In this document: in pieces, positions 34,297 through 47,852 of the stretch | How positions within the stretch are numbered: position 1 is the stretch's first letter | How the letters are laid out: every line of letters begins with the position of its first letter | Assembly (NCBI GenBank): GCA_963854835.1 | Contig: OY978526.1 | Coordinates: 88,650,846 to 88,714,845, forward strand | Length of the DNA: 64,000 nt | Direction: 5' to 3' | DNA from: Megamerina dolium | Taxonomy: Eukaryota > Arthropoda > Insecta > Diptera > Megamerinidae | Position numbers and translations under genes: made by a program | The notes under the pieces: model-generated | What the model was told of the DNA's origin: nothing | The model's input: the letters and a program-made list of their open reading frames with translations, nothing else | Databases searched by the model: none

Positions 34297-35601
34297 TACG
34301 AAGGTGGTCTCAGAACTACCCAACGTAACAAAGAAAACACAACAAATTTGGGAACATTTTTCTTTATTTCTCAACATAATCTCCTTTTAGTTCTATACAC
34401 TTTTCCCAGCGATATTCTATAGCTTCGATACCCTGTTTATAGTATGAACTGTATAGCTCATTAAAATAGCCATCTACCGCAGACTCCACCTCTTCAATTG
34501 TTTGCAAATCTTCTACCACCAAGCAATTTTTTCAAATTTAAAAATAGAAAATAATCGAAAGGAGCTAAATCTGGCGAATGTGGTGCATGCTGAAGTAATT
34601 CGAGCTTTAACTCATTGATTTTGGCCATCGCAATAGCGGATGTGTGAACTGGTGTCTTGATTGTCTTGATGAAACAACACTTTCTTTTTCGCCAAATGCG
34701 GCCTTTTTTCTTTAATTTCATCACTTAAACGCTGCAACAAATTAACATAATACTCGCCGTTGATTGTTTTTCCTTTTTGAAGATAATCAATAAAAATTAT
34801 CCCACGTGCATTCCAAAAAACAGACGCGACAACTTTGCCTGCAGATGGAACTGTCTTTGGACACGATTCTCCCCTCTCAGTCCACTGTTTTGACTTTTCC
34901 TTTGTCTTAGGTGTGAAGTGGTGGACCCATGTCTCATCAGTGGTTACGAGTCGACCCAAAAACTTAGCTTTATTACTGTGAAACATCGCCAAACACTCGA
35001 TAGAAACATCTTCACAAAGTTGTTTTTGCTTTAATGGAGCAAACGCGGCACCCATCTTGAACACAGCTTTTTCATCTCAAAATTTTCGGTCAATATGCGA
35101 TGTATAGCACTTGTTGAAATGCCTGTAATTTCACCTAGCTCGCGCACCTTCAGCCGGCGATCATCCAATACCATTTTGTAGAATTTCTTAACCGTTTCTG
35201 GCGTGGTCACCTCAATTGGTCGACCACTACGGTGTTCGTCTTGGCAGCTCGTATGACCTCGTTTAAACTTTGCCACCCAATATTGTTTGGTCGTAAACGA
35301 AGGAGCAGACTCCCCCAGAGTAGAATCTAGTTCGGCTTTAATATTCGTTGAAATGAGACCTTTCAAATGAAAGTATTGAATTACATAACGGTGACCAATT
35401 TTTTCCATGTTTACAAATTCACTGAGGTCGTTAACTTAGGATGGCTCCCAAAAAAAAAAAAAATACTAAACAACGTGGCGCCTTGAAAGTTAAAACATGT
35501 GTTTTATAAGGTAGCCACTTTTCAATGAAGTAATTTTTTTCAAACTACTGCCACTGCTACTGTTATATATCTGGTCGGATAGTTCTGGGACCGTCCTCGT
35601 A
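34297..35601 (-). mobile_element. Mariner family A, near full length (copy A3)
   Basis: The left end TACGAAGGTGGTCTCAGAAC and right end GTTCTGGGACCGTCCTCGTA are matching inverted repeats with TA borders. At 1305 bp it is the only A copy without a large deletion and serves as the reference for the other four. Confidence 0.93.
34364..35408 (-). pseudogene. Mariner family A transposase (DD34D), frameshifted
   Basis: The ATG at 35408 begins MEKIGHRYVIQYFHLKGL. The product then has two HTH segments (ESAPSFTTKQYWVAKFKRG near 35270-35330; VRELGEITGISTSAIHRIL near 35090-35150), the linker EHRSGRP, and WVPRLL near 35035. A frameshift at about 35045 is followed by TTDETWVHHFTP (first Asp, near 34935), KVVASVFWNARGIIFIDYLQ near 34775-34830, and VLFHQDN (second Asp, near 34670). 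A second frameshift follows, then HSPDLAPFDYFLF (third Asp, near 34555). The second and third Asp are 34 residues apart, the mariner hallmark. An in-frame stop follows GGRRFANN, and the stop codon of the original frame is at 34364. Confidence 0.9.
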
Positions 35602-37569
35602 AGTACAAAAAGTATTACAAAATTACTAACAGACGTATCATAAATGTTTTGAATTATATTTAAAGGTGACAATGAGTAAATGCACATATACAACACAGTT
35701 CTACTCATTATATAATATTAAGTATTCGAGTTTCGAAATTTTGATTGAATCAAAATGTCAAATAGCGCTAACATGTTGATTTGAATGACAAGGAATGTTT
35801 GCTTACTGCAAATTTGTAGAACCCCTTTGTGTAGTTGCTATTACATTTTGCCATTTCATTCTGTCTTACTCTTTAAACATGTATAGGTAGGTACATATAA
35901 ATGATTGTTATTATTCAAATATACACTCACATAGAGCGACATGTTTGTTAATTTAACAAACAACGAATGACCATTAGCAAAATGAAGCAAAAAAAAAAAA
36001 AAAAAAAAAAAATCATAAATAAAATAGTAAAAGAAAAAACAACGACAATATTGCACAACTGTGTCAACTTATTTGCATATTTATTTGTCTCTTGCGCAGA
36101 GTACCTACTACGTTCGACCATGAGTAGTGAGTGAAGCGATAAAAAAAATGAAATTCGCGTCAAATATATCGTAAAACTTATGAAATTGTTATTGTTATTT
36201 ATATATTTTTTTAAATCACATATTCTATATGTATTTATAAGGAGAATGTATAGATAAATATTTTTTTTAACATCAAAATTGCATCAGTATTGTAAATCCC
36301 GTCAACTTAGATCACCTAGGTCGTTAAAAATATAGGAAAAATCATAGAACAGAATGAAAAAATACAAATTAGTTTTTTTTTTGGTTCTATTTTTCTTAAT
36401 TTCATAGAATAGAATAATTTAATTTACATTAATCGATTTCATCGAAAATTGAGTAATAAATTGAGTCGTTTAATATCTATGAATATTGTGTGGTCTACTT
36501 TTAGGGGCAATGAAAATTGTTTATTTATGAAAGCAGAAAGAAAGTCATATATAAAATCAGGTTCAGATATGGACAAAGCACCACATTCAAACTAAGCTGC
36601 CTGGAGTTTTATTAAATTTATTTATTATTCCTGAATTGCTTAGGACTCATATCAGGGACAATCAATATCAGCTACTGAAAGATTTTACTTTAACTTTGCA
36701 AAGGGTTACAAAAAATCTTTAGCGCAGGTTGACTGTTGCGACAGATTCCAAATTACTTTCCATTCTATCTATTTTCTATGACTTAGATCTGCCTTCATTT
36801 AAAAATTATTTAGCTTTTGTGAATACTAAATCTTCTTGGGTTTAACATTTAATTTCCATTTGTTGCTATTGATTTAAAGCTACATAGAATTAAAATGTAT
36901 ACATATTTACTTACAATATAGTATAACATTTACAGTAAATGCTAAAGAAGTTTATAATTTAATTCCATAGCAACACGCTCCAGAGCACATAATTCTTATG
37001 AACGCTTGGCATAACCTTATGAATAACATTTTGGCTTAAAATGAGTAACCTTCGTTTAAATAACAACAATATTTGAGTTCATTGACTTTCATTTTATAAT
37101 TAAATAGAATTAACTAAATGAAAGCATTAAAAAAATATAATTTTCTGTACATAATAAATTTTGTATACTTACATTAACGACCAAAGATATATGTAACCTA
37201 TTACGTGACAAGCTTTATTACAATATTTCAAATAAGTGAACGCACCTAAATAAACGTGAAAATAATTATGTACATAGTAAGTACGATGGCTTGGTAAGAT
37301 TGAATATATTGCTGTCAGAGATTTACCTGAACCATCTCATCATCTTTTAGATTTTTTATCATATAAGGTTTTACACATACATACGATATATACTTAACAA
37401 TGTGTAGAGCGATGAGAACAAATTTGTGTAGATGAAAACCAATTGTTTAGCGCTAGTGAATTATTAAACACATATTGATGGCTTATTTTAAATTTTGGGT
37501 ATTTGGTTTTTTTTGTTGTTTTTATTTGGGTAAAATTATAGAAAAAATTTTTAATAAATTGAAATTAAT
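35602..37569. other. Gene-free AT-rich spacer
   Basis: No supported feature. A long A-run lies near 35988-36011. Confidence 0.6.
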
Positions 37570-37602
37570 GTAGATGCTGTAGCTCAGTGATTATTGTATT
37601 AT
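37570..37602 (+). repeat. Possible SINE head fragment fused to RTE-like LINE
   Basis: GATGCTGTAGCTCAGTGATT followed by ATTGTATTAT resembles the first ~32 bases of the SINE head (A-box region, compare GATGCCGTGGCTCAGTGTTT in S2). It stops where the LINE coding sequence begins. Short, so chance similarity is possible. Confidence 0.45.
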
Positions 37603-37604
37603 AT

Positions 37605-39303
37605 CCATAAAATTTATAGAGGTATGCGGCGACAGGAATGAGACTCGAAAATTTTTCGAGAATATCAAGCACCTGAGTGGCGGTTTAAATCTCGGAGCCT
37701 CTTGCTGGCGTGACGGAAATGGGAATCTGGTTATGGATGTCCAGAGCGTACTGTGTCTATGAAGGGAACACTTCTCCAAGTTACTGAATGGAGATGCTAC
37801 AAACAATTCCGCTAGTTGAGGACATTGCTCGAACACCCCAATTACGGATGATGGTGGTGTTGACGTTTCACCACCCGACCATGACGAGGTTAAAGTAGCC
37901 ATAATGAGGCTGAAGAACAACAAAGCAGCAGGTGCAGATTACCTGCCTGCCGTATTGTTTAAGACCGGCGGCTCACCTACATGCACCAGCTCATAAGCAG
38001 AATATGGTCGGACGAAAGTATGTTCGATAATTGGAGTCTCATTGTCCTCTGCCCTATATATAAGAAAGGAGACCCCACAATTTGCGCCATCTACCGTGGC
38101 ATAAGTCTCCTGACCATCGCATACAAGGTCTTATCGTGCATATTGTGTGAAAGATTGAAGCTTATGTTCAGCTACCTCGAGATCCATCACATATTCGTCG
38201 ATAATAAAACCGCTTTCGACAGTCCGATAGGGGATTACCTCTACACGACTATGTCTGAATTTGGTATACCTGCAAAACTCATTCCGCTTTGCAGAATGAC
38301 ACGGCTCAACTCTCGTTGCGCAGTGAAAATTGGATAGGAGCTCTCCTCTCCATTTAATATCGAACGAGGTTTCAGACAAGGCGATTCGATTATCGTGTGA
38401 CTTATTTAACTTTATTATGGAGAAAATTATTCGAGCTGCAGATTTACGACATAATGGCACTATCTGCAACAAAAGTGTCATGCTGCTGGCGTATGCTGAT
38501 GATATTGACATAATCGGTATCAACTCGTGAGCAGCCAGTGCAGCATTCTCTGAATTGGAACGAGAGTCACGTCGAATGGGTCTTACGGTCAACGAGGGCA
38601 AGACGAAGTACCTAGTATTAGCAACAAAGAGTCCCGGTGTCTTAGGCAACTCGTTGGACAATTAAACTTTCGAGGTGGTGAAGGACTTCGTCAACCTTGG
38701 AACCAGCATCAACAACTGTAATGACGTCAGCCTGGAGATCATGCGTAGGATAACTCTTGCTAACAGGTGTTACTTTGGGCTGAGTAAGCAATTAAATAGT
38801 CGAGCCATCTCTTGAAGATCGAAAATCACACTCTACAAGTCCCCCATTATTCCCGCCCTAACATATGGCTCCGAAGCCTGGACAATTTCCACCACGGATG
38901 AGAGGATGCTTGGAGTTTTCGAGAGAAAAGTTCTGCGCAGGATCTTCAGACATATTTGCGTTGTATGGCGAGTACCGAATGAGATACAACGATGAGCTGT
39001 ATGAGCTGTACGCTGACATTGACATAGTCAAGCGAATCAAAATCCTGCGTTGGCTGTGTCATGTCGGGCGAATGGAAGAAGACGCTTCAGCGAAGAGGGT
39101 ATTTATTAATTCGTCGCCCGTTGGAGGACGCAGAAGAAGAGGGAAACAAAACCTCCGTTGGAAGGACCAAGTGTTGGGTAATCTGGCGGCGCTTGGAATA
39201 TCAAATTGGCGCCAGCAATTGAAGAACAGAGAAGACTGGCGCTGCATTATATGTTCGGCCTAAATCGATCATCGGTTGTTAGGACCACATAAGAAGAAGA
39301 AGA
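37605..39303 (+). mobile_element. RTE-like LINE, longest copy in the window (5' truncated)
   Basis: The plus strand gives HLSGGLNLGASCW near 37665-37705, DHDEVKVAIMRLKNNKAAGA near 37877-37935, SDESMFDNWSLIVLCPIYKK near 38009-38069, YRGISLLTIAYKVLS near 38092-38135, RDYLYTTMSEFGIPAKLIPL-like sequence near 38230-38290, the catalytic YADDIDIIGIN near 38493-38525, TVNEGKTKYL near 38588, DFVNLGTSINN near 38685, TYGSEAWTISTTDERMLGVF near 38862-38920, and LRWKDQVLGNLAALGISNWR near 39152-39210. The 3' UTR ends in an (AAG)n tail at 39289-39303. The endonuclease domain is missing, and there are numerous stops and at least five frameshifts. Confidence 0.9.
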
Positions 39304-41034
39304 AATGTAGTTTGTTGAATATATTCCACATATTTATGTATGTATATATATTGAAATCGAATTGGCTAAAGTTGACTTTTTCAGCAATTTAGATTTTTCT
39401 GTAAATCCGTTTCTTTTCTGCAAGTGGGCAAGTTTAATATTTTTAAAATAAACCAATAAATTTAAGCAAATATTGTTGAATTTATTTTAACATACGTAGT
39501 ATTGACTTTATATGAGCAACACAATAATGCCATAAGAATAGTGAATATAAAATTTGTTTATGTTTACAAAACGTGTTAAATCACAGCCTAAATTTATGCA
39601 ACAACAAAGAGTCCATTGTTTTTTTCCTTTCACCATTCTTATTTATGGATTTACCAAGTTTTTCGTTTGCCATTCATTGGTGGTTGATAACAAAAGCAAA
39701 ACGAAAAAGTTTTGCGAATTATTGTCATTTGTCTGAGTGCGTTGTGAGATTTGCAAAGAAATGAAAAGAAATTATCTTAAAAGAGCGATGGAGAAATCTG
39801 TGTGAATGTGAAACTTTTTGTTAGACATTTTTAAGATAAGATTTTGATGAACAGTCCATATATATTATATGTACTTGATTTTACTTATATTTAAATGGTT
39901 TTGGGGATATTTTTGATAAATTTCTGAAAAAAATTTCAACATTAGATTAGCAAAATATCATAAAATAATAATAATAAAAAACAAAAGTGAAAAATCATGT
40001 TTATCATAAGAATATCAAACTTATTTACATACTTCTACATATACACTCATACACTCATACAATGATGTACAGTGTGATATACGACGTGAAAAGGATTTAA
40101 GATTCTTAATAATTGTTGTCATTTGCATATTTATCTGCATTGTATGTATGTATGTATGTATGTATATGTTTAAGTATTGCATATATAAATTTTATTTTCA
40201 TATGATAAATTCAGACACAGACACACACACACACACAAAAACACTGACAAATGGCACAATGTCACAGTACAGAGAGTAGAGTATACATATCTGCATATGC
40301 TTATAAGTAAGTGATGGTATGTGAATATGTACTTTTAAAAATATTAATCAAATTTATATTTACTACATTTTCCTCTTCTTCTTCTTCTTATTTGCAGGTA
40401 AGACGCATATATGTATAGCATGTATACCATCAAATTCGTATGTTGTAATTTATTTGTTTTCATGAGAATATGAGTAAGTGTATGCTTTTCTGATTTATTC
40501 ATATATATGTAGATATATGTGAAATTTTTTTTTCGATAAAAAAAACACCATCTTGTAATATATTCTGTGATTTACGTGGAGACAATTTGCAAGATCCTGG
40601 GTTTAGTATGTCAAATGATGATGGTCTTGTCTTACATATACATACCGCAGCTTCCTTTAGATTGGATTTGCATAGGGTGTAGATAGTTGTGTAGTATCAT
40701 CTACTTTTACTAAAGATTTTCCTGCTCAAATGTAGGCTGTAGTTTTACCACACATTTTATTAAATAATAATTTTAAACTACGAAAAACAGAAGTTTACTA
40801 CCCAGCATTTTGTTTTAGGTTGCCTTCATTTATATAGGGATGCCCTCTAAAAATACATTATATTCTATTCTATCCTGTTCTAATACGATTTTTAAGATTT
40901 TACCATCATTAAGAGTCAGAATTCTGGCTATCAAAATTGTATTTTTGGTCATACGTCTTTGAGTGGTTTTTTGTTGAGTTTTCTTGTTCATTTCAAAATG
41001 TCAGTTTGGAAATTTCTGAATATTTTCTTCTTTT
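39304..41034. other. Gene-free spacer with microsatellites
   Basis: (TATG)n near 40143-40165, (CA)n near 40213-40237 and (CTT)n near 40373-40389. No coding feature is supported. Confidence 0.65.
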
Positions 41035-42344
41035 TATACCCTGCATAATGTAATATGCAAGGTATCTTCATTTCGGTCAGATGTTTGTAACCACGTGAAG
41101 GAATCTCCGGAGATATAAAAAAAAAATATATATATATTCGTGATCAGCATCGCTTAAATTTTTCACCTGGCTGGTTCGCACGATATCTTGAGCCAATATT
41201 GAGCTATTTTGACAAAATTTGGCATAAGTAACCTATAATCCAAGAGTACGTAGAAGATTGATATTGGGTATGATCGGTTAATAGCCACGCCCACACGAAG
41301 CATTCAAAGCGACTAACCTCGGAATTTTCAAAATCTTTAACTTACTATAACTCTCTTAATATATCATCTGGGACAACAATATTTGGCATATAGAGTTATA
41401 TTATACTACTATATAACCTCGCCAAAAGTGGGTGAGCCACGCCTACTTTATAGCGTAGCTCCCATACAAAGTGTCTGTACTTCTTTTAAATTGAAACAGC
41501 TGTAATTTCGTCAATCTTCTGCCTAAAATAACCATAATTGACACTTAGATTAATATGGTAGTCGAAAATAATCTGGTAGAAAATCAGTGTGCCACGGCCA
41601 CTCCTTCTTGGGTCTCCCATACAAAGTCGAGGGAATTAAACAAAAATTTTAAGCGCTATAACTTATAAAATATTTAGCTTAGAACAACGAGATTTGAGAT
41701 GTGGATTAGTATTGTGAGAGCAACTACACTTGCAGGAAATGGGCGCGCCACGCCTGCTGTTTATTCGACTAAACGAATTTCTTTCAAATTGAAACAGCTG
41801 TATCTTCTGCAGTCTTCTGTCTAGAATAACTATAACTGACCCTTAGATTAATGTGGTAGTCGGGAATAATGTGGCAAAAAGTCAGCGTGTCACGCCCACT
41901 TCTTATTGGGGCTCCCATACAAAGTCTAGGCAATTAAACAAAAATTTTAAGCGCCATAACTTACAAACTATTCAAAGTAGGACAACCAAATTTAACGTGT
42001 GGATTAAAATGGCAAAATTAATTATATTTACAATAAAGAGGTAACCATGCCTACTTTTTATATAACTGCCATACTAAGCCTCGGAATTATATTGAAAATC
42101 TTCTTTAAATTATCCCTTTTAAAACTCCCATAACTTACAAAGTACTTCGTCAAAGTCAAGCATATTTCGGGTGTAGATTAGTATTTTTCTCAATAAAACT
42201 GGTGAGCCACGTCTACTTCTTAATGTAGCTGCCATACAAAGTAGTGGGATTAAAAGAAAAAGATGGATATTCGAGCAAATTTTTAATATATATCGTATCT
42301 ACATATGCAGGGTATATTTTGGTCGGACCCAGCCGACTGTAAGG
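41035..42344 (+). mobile_element. Helentron/DINE-like non-autonomous element, copy 2
   Basis: Same orientation and layout as 20764-22390: TATACCCTGCATAATG palindromic start, GAAGGAATCTCCGGAGATAT, CACCTGGCTGGTTCGCACGA, then internal repeats marked by CCACG-containing motifs near 41286, 41435, 41592, 41747, 41890, 42046 and 42206 (again ~150-bp steps). It closes with ATATGCAGGGTATA, the GTCGG...CCGAC hairpin and GACTGTAAGG. It lacks the GTCY microsatellite and has fewer well-preserved repeat units. Confidence 0.75.
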
Positions 42345-44110
42345 TCCTTTTTTTTTTTCATTGAATCATGCTGGCTCTCATCTAAAGTTAACAGCATTAT
42401 TGTCATTGACATATTGGAAACTGAAGAATATATTAAATCATAAAAAATTGCTAATAAGATAGATAGGACAAAGCTCATCTGTTGTAAATATATTTATTCG
42501 AAATTGAGTTGGTGAATTCCTTAAAAAATTTATTACCATGCAGTGTGATATCGTAAAAAAAAAAATTAAAAATAAAAATAAAAAAAAAAAACTTCTAAAT
42601 ATGGGACAAAAAAAAAGAGCGCTTCGGGTGAGACCTGTAATAGACATATTTCATTGTATATTATTATGATGTATTTAAAGTCATTTTTATGTATTGTAGT
42701 GTAGTGTATTTAATAGTTCATGAAATAAAAAAAATGTAACAATAAACTACTAAATAAGTAAATGAACACGTAATTGTGTGATCATTGTTGGCACGCATAT
42801 CCTTCTTTATTTCACACTCGTACTCGTATTGCTAAAAATATTTATTTACCAATAAGTTGTAAGTTTGCATGTTACCAACAATTGACAGTTATTAATGTCA
42901 TGTCATGTTTATGAGTCAATATCAATGATTTATTTTCTTAGCTTACCATTATCACAATGTAAGTACTCGTATTAGTTCTAAACAGTTTCATTGTTCAATT
43001 GAAACATAAATTCATATACATTGGTAATTCAAAAAGTTAATTATGGTAATAAGAATTTGTTCCACTGTATAGCAAACCACATGTTCTGATATATATTTGC
43101 ATGCTTCACGTGCTAATGGCCTTTTGTAATAAACAAACAAGAAAAAGTAATAAAATTTTCATAACAAAAGTAAACACACAACGTAAACACATGTATATAT
43201 ATGTATGGGTATGTTTTGCATATAGATTTATATACGTCTCACATGCATATTCATACACATATATACAATATTTTTGTCGAGTCTGCTTTTTTTTTGCGCA
43301 TATTACAATAAATAATTTATAAACTCGTTGATGACATTTTCTGGCAATTTCCACTTACCCACTTACGTAGGTAGATGTATTCTCATACAATTTGATACAT
43401 GTAATAATTGTGAACGCATATGTATTCCATGCATATAATGTGTTGATATTAAAAAAAAAAAAAGTGTACACGACCGTATTACAATGGCTTAAGATTATAT
43501 TTGATCAAGCAATATTAACCAACAAATCAAACATCTATATACATATGTTTTAAGGATAACGAAGAAAGAGATAGTAGCTGTAAAATACCACGGAAATTAT
43601 GAAAAATCTTTGTTAATATCATGAAAGCCAATTTTTTATATTCCGCCTACAAGCATGAATATTATGTATGTATAATGACAAGAAATTTGGCTTTTATCAC
43701 ATGGGCTTGCTATCATCAATTTCAATTAGTTAGGTAGGCATAATTGAAAAATATTGACATAGCACATGTTGTTCGAAAAAAAAAAGAAGACAGTAAGACA
43801 GAAAGAAAGAGAGGGAGAGAAAAATATACAATATAAATACAGAATGTAAATGCGTATATAGCTAAAGTAAAAGTATACAAATTGTTTGGAATTCGATGAA
43901 AAAAACATTTAAATTTCACCATACTCGTATCTGTGTGCCTGTTTGCGTTATAGCTATTCTAAATAGTACGGAAATTTGGCCCATTAAATTACTCATATCA
44001 ACGAACGTACAAATTCCAAAAAAGAGGCCTTATTGAATACCACCTAAGAGCGCTTTACACATACAGAAGTGTATTTTTCAATGGATGTCTTCAGGATTTG
44101 TGCAACAAAC
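42345..44110. other. Gene-free AT-rich spacer
   Basis: No supported feature; several A-runs and TATGTA-type repeats. Confidence 0.6.
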
Positions 44111-44940
44111 GACGAGGGCGGTCCCAGAACTACCTGACCTAACAAAGAAAACACAACAAATTTGGGGAAATTTTTCTTTATTTCTCAATATAATCTCCTT
44201 TTAGCTCTATACACTATTCCCAGCTATATTCTGTCTTCGCCTTCTTTTTACACGATTCTCCCCTTTCAGTACACTGATTTGACTGCTCCTTGACTCGGGT
44301 GTGAAGTGGTGGACCCATGTCTCATCCATGGATACGAATCGACGTAAAAACTCGGTTTTATTACTGTGAAACATCGCCAAACACTCTATAGAAACATTTT
44401 CACGACGTTGTTTTTGTTCTATTGTCAGCAAACGCGGCACCCATCTTGCACACAGCTTTTTCATCTCTAAATTTTTGGTCAATATACGATGTATAGCACT
44501 TTTTGAAATGCCCGTAATTTCACCTAGCTCACGCATCTTCAGCCGCCGATCATCCAATACCATTTTATGGATTTTCTTAACCGTTTCTGGCGTGGCCACC
44601 TCAATTGATTGACCATTACGGTGTTCGTCTTGGCAGCTCGTATGACCTCGTTTAAGCTCTGTTACCCAATATTTTATAGTCGTAAACGAAGGAGCAGACT
44701 CCTCTAGAGTAGAATTTAGTTCGGCTTTAATATTCGTTAAACTGAGACCTTTCCATGTTTAGAAATTCCCTGAGGTCGTTAACTTTCGATGGCTGCAAAA
44801 AATTACTAAACAACGTGGCGCCTTGCAACTTAAAACATATATATGTATTAAAAGGTTGCCGCTTTTCACCAAAGTAATTTTTTTCAAACTACTGCCACCA
44901 TCTATATGTCAGGTCGGGTAGTTCTGGGAGCACCCTCGTA
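44111..44940 (-). mobile_element. Mariner family A, C-terminal half deleted (copy A4)
   Basis: Left end GAGGGCGGTCCCAGAACTAC and right end GTTCTGGGAGCACCCTCGTA. The minus strand encodes ETVKKIHKMVLDDRRLKMRE, LGEITGISKSAIHRIL, MKKLCARWVPRLLTIEQKQR, and the first catalytic Asp in VSMDETWVHHFTP near 44305-44340. A deletion near 44230 then joins this to the 3' end. The part with the second and third Asp is gone. The HTH and linker reading frame is nearly undamaged, so this copy still encodes a DNA-binding-like N-terminus. Confidence 0.9.
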
Positions 44941-46264
44941 GAATATGTGAACATTTGCAAAGCTAATATGAAGGATTTTTTTTCAATTCCAATTATTAAC
45001 ATACCTTATGTTTGTCGAAGAACTATAAACAGAAATCTGATACGGACTTTTTAATGATTTTCATTTTGATTTACTCTTTGATTTCTTTTCATTTTTCCAA
45101 TTGCTACCTTTGACCATTTGCACTAAGATTAATTTCTTCTTAAATGGGAAATATGTATACTTTTTGATGATCGTTTAAGCGCTTTAATTTTTTCTTTTTT
45201 TTTTGCTTAATAATGTATGCATGACCATCACATTGCTACGTTTTCACATTTTTATAGCACATCTCTTCGATTGTAATTTATTTCTTTTGGGCAATAAAAT
45301 ATCTACAATATTATAACACGTGAATATAAATAATGGTGATTGTTCAAATATATGTATTTAAGCATGACAATACATGTGTTTTATTTCAGTGTTCAGTATT
45401 TTGAACATTTGGATGAATGATTGCAATAAATAAGCTTTTATCAATAGTATAGGAGAGTATGTTTAATTTAACGAGACCTTAACAAAAATTATTGGTTTTC
45501 TTAAGAAACAAATAATATTCGTTAAAGACAAAATGATTTTGCGTTTATATTGCTATTATATTGCAAAAGAAATCCATTCATCCATTCATGCTAACCTTAC
45601 CTTTACGTTGCCCTTTATGGTACCGTTATTTTAATTATTTACACATTTTGTTGTTGCTATAAACCATACTAATGCATTTACATTTAGGTATCATACTTAC
45701 AAGAATTTAGCACAAAATGCTTTTTTACAGTATTAGAAGATTACAGAAGATTTATCAAGATACAAAAAAAAAAAATATATACTTCTGATCAGAAGTTCAT
45801 AACAATTCCCAAGTCTTGTGAAGAATGAACAATATGATGATTAAATCATTTATTTTCATTCTATGGTAAACTTTTTTTAAATACGACTTTTATCCTTCAT
45901 TATCCTTGTCGTTCATTATTGTTCTCGCCGTTGCTACACCAACTAATCTTACATTTTTTGTATAGAAATTGTAATGGTCACATAATGTTTTTTTTTACAG
46001 TCAACTTTAGCTTGTGCATTCATACAATTCATTCATCTTTTTTTTCTTTCTGTGTTCACTGAATGCAATTGACATTTTATTATTTACTCAAATGTCATTT
46101 CAATTTCTTCTACTTCTCTACAAAAGAACTAATCTTTCTGCTAACCTACAAAAGGTTAATTGGAAATTTATTTTTGATGAGTAAAGTAGCAATAATGTGA
46201 AGGGGTTCTACATTGTTTTATTTCTATTTAAATTTGTTTATTTTAATGAACAATTTTGATATTT
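44941..46264. other. Gene-free AT-rich spacer
   Basis: No supported feature. Confidence 0.6.
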
Positions 46265-47852
46265 ATTTGGTGTCCATCCTATCAGTTCTACAGAGGCATT
46301 GACGTTGGCTGAGGTAGTTGCTTACGCTGATGATGTGGATCTTCTGATCGCAGGCAAGTTTTTATCGACGATCGGTGAGCTCATGGAATCGGCGTTAAAC
46401 GAGATTTCGAAATGGGCAACCGATACCGGACTTGCGGTTAACCCTACCTGCTAAAACCGAGTTTGTACTGTTCACAAAGAAAATTAAAATACCTGAATCC
46501 ACCCTGCCAAAATTAAATGGAGAGGTTCTGAGACTCTCCTCGGAGGCCAAGTACTTGGGCGTTGTCCTCGACTCCAGTGGCGGAAGAACATTGAGGAGAG
46601 AACTAAGAAAGGACTAGCGGCATTTTATATATGCAAACTGACCTTTGGCAAACGATGGGGACTGTCACCATACATTGTTCATAACATATACACGATAATC
46701 ATTCGACCTATGGGTCCGTCGTATGGAGGAGGGCACTAGACAAAAAGTGGCTAATGCCCTCCAATCTTGTATTGTGAAAGTTTAGAGACTGGCTTGCCTC
46801 GGCATTTCGAGGGCAGTCAGAAGCTCGCCTCAAGAAGGAGATTAAATATGATATTTCATCTATTTGCGCTACATTTGTTTGTTAAATGCTATGCTGCAAA
46901 ATGGGCTCTCAAATTAATGGAGACCAAAATGTGAAAATCGGCCAACTATGGAAACAGTAAGATTCTAGATGAATTCAAGGGGAGGGACCGTGTAGTGTAG
47001 TGTGGGTTCTTAATGCACCCACAGACTATATGACACCAGTTTTGGACTTTAATACAAGGATTCCTATCTTCTATCCGACTAGGGAAAACTAGGAGCCACA
47101 CTGTGCAGTGCGTGATTCAGACATCACCATTTACACAGACGGCAGAGGGACGGAAGCGGAAATGTTTTTATAAATCCTGCACTGTGAGATGTCATTTCCA
47201 CTCCCCGGCGATTGCATTGTTTTTTAGGCAGAAATATACGCAATTGAGAAGGCAGCTAAACTAATAGTACAATTGTACAATCCCACCTTCGAATATGACT
47301 ATCTTTGTAGACAGTCAAGCGACACTGAAGGCAATTGAATCCAGAATAGTTGAAAATCGAAAATCGTGCTGAAATGCCGAGTTTCATTATGTGACATAGG
47401 AAACCGCAGGGTCTCCCTTTGCTAGGTTCCAGGACATAGTGATATTGAAGGGAACGAACTAGCAGATGCAATGGCCAGGAGGGGAATCAGTATGTACGCC
47501 AATGAGGCCGACGACTTAGTACAAATTCCGTTTTGCCAACTGTTTGGGTGTATAGAAGAAATAGTTGTTAAGAACAGCTTGTGGATTAGCCAAGAGGATT
47601 GTGAGGTGTCCAGGGCCTTATGTCCTAGGCTTGACATGAGATGGACGAGGGTACTTCTGTCCTTAGCGAAGCCTGCAGTTAGAATTCTTACCAGGGTGCT
47701 CACAGGGCATGGTGCCATCGCGCCAATGCTTCAACGTTGGCGTATACCGACGTGCGGACTGTGTAGGGGTTGCCGATATAAAGAGAGAGGAGAATCAATA
47801 AACCACTATCTATGTCTCTGTCCAGAAGTACAAACAAAACCTGTCAGCAACC
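46265..47852 (+). mobile_element. R1-like LINE fragment with RNase H domain
   Basis: The plus strand contains AEVVAYADDVDLLIAGKFLS near 46308-46365 (RT catalytic box), ISKWATDTGLAVNP near 46405-46445, KYLGVVLDSSGG near 46550-46580, ITIYTDGRGTEAE-like residues near 47128-47160, TIFVDSQATLKAIESRI near 47300-47345, VPGHSDIEGNELADAMARRG near 47425-47485, ILTRVLTGHGAIAPMLQRW near 47684-47740, and CGLCRGCRYKERGESINHYL near 47755-47815 (CCHC-type finger ending CLCPEV). This order is that of R1-like LINEs. Several frameshifts and stops are present. The 3' end is lost at the junction with a SINE tail. Confidence 0.87.

Noticed and set aside
35988..36011. Long A-run as a retrogene poly(A) tail
   Set aside because: No processed coding sequence precedes it on either strand.
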